Assembly (NCBI GenBank): GCA_036939975.1
Contig: JALLPB010000401.1
Span: forward strand, 1-16,306
Reading direction: 5' to 3'
DNA length: 16,306 nt
DNA from: Cyclostephanos tholiformis
Lineage: Eukaryota; Bacillariophyta; Thalassiosirophyceae; Thalassiosirales; Thalassiosiraceae
The notes beneath the pieces are model-generated. The model did not search any database. It was not told where the DNA came from and worked only from the letters and a program-made list of their open reading frames with translations. Below are positions 16,180 to 16,306 of this stretch, in pieces; the stretch's first letter is position 1; the number at the start of each line of letters is the position of its first letter. The translations under genes and the position numbers were made by a program.

Positions 16180-16306
16180 GGTCAGGAGATGGGGGCGGGG
16201 GGGCGGGGGGTTAGGCTGTGATTTCTTTGAGCGTGTGTACATCTACGCATGTGTATGCACTTGAACTTTTTTTGTTTTTTTTTCCATGTGTGTCGCGTTG
16301 CGAAGT

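Noticed and set aside
16180..16242. In-frame upstream ATG of the DUF3119 gene at 16242
   Set aside because: It would prepend basic, Pro-rich residues encoded by the C-tract and bury the signal peptide. The ATG at 16179 gives a normal leader.
1..16306. CRISPR array, transposon, viral or toxin genes
   Set aside because: No spaced direct repeats, transposase or integrase motifs, terminal repeats, or capsid/toxin-like proteins were seen. The repeats present are simple microsatellites.

Overview
This window is a gene-dense stretch of a nuclear genome from a photosynthetic stramenopile, most likely a diatom; the species cannot be read from the sequence. Three things point there. Several proteins begin with a signal peptide followed by an Ala|Phe-type cleavage site and a Ser/Thr/Arg-rich stretch, which is the bipartite plastid presequence of algae with complex plastids. 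The introns are short GT-AG introns of 73-148 nt. The gene set mixes plastid, mitochondrial and nucleolar proteins with no operon structure. I see ten protein genes and no RNA gene, transposon or CRISPR array.

Layout, left to right. A five-exon XRN-family 5'-3' exoribonuclease with a plastid-type presequence (265-3501, +) meets a two-exon mitochondrial ALKBH7-like dioxygenase tail to tail, 47 bp apart (3549-4515, -). The dioxygenase shares a 272-bp divergent promoter with a plastid-targeted translation initiation factor IF-1 (4788-5258, +). After about 0.8 kb without a recognisable gene comes mitochondrial ribosomal protein uS9 (6056-6946, +). It is convergent with a signal-peptide-bearing phosphoglycerate mutase of the histidine phosphatase family (7199-8353, -). 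That gene is divergent from a kynurenine-3-monooxygenase-like flavoprotein (8742-10718, +).

Next are a plastid-type aspartate aminotransferase (11155-12594, -), a nucleolin-like protein with two RRMs (12929-14257, +), an unrecognised protein with a repeated LGV-EDDV motif and a C-terminal coiled coil (14348-15022, -), and a three-exon DUF3119 protein with a plastid presequence and two membrane segments (15294-16179, -).

The genes do not form one pathway. What joins them is organelle gene expression and metabolism: up to five products look plastid-bound and two mitochondrial. Gene orientation mostly alternates, so neighbours share short divergent promoters or closely abutting 3' ends. Base composition is uneven: GC-rich, intron-poor genes with CGA/GAC-rich low complexity alternate with AT-richer, intron-bearing ones, and the XRN gene changes from one to the other halfway along. 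The most unusual item is the XRN nuclease with a plastid presequence. No obvious multi-gene novel system is present.
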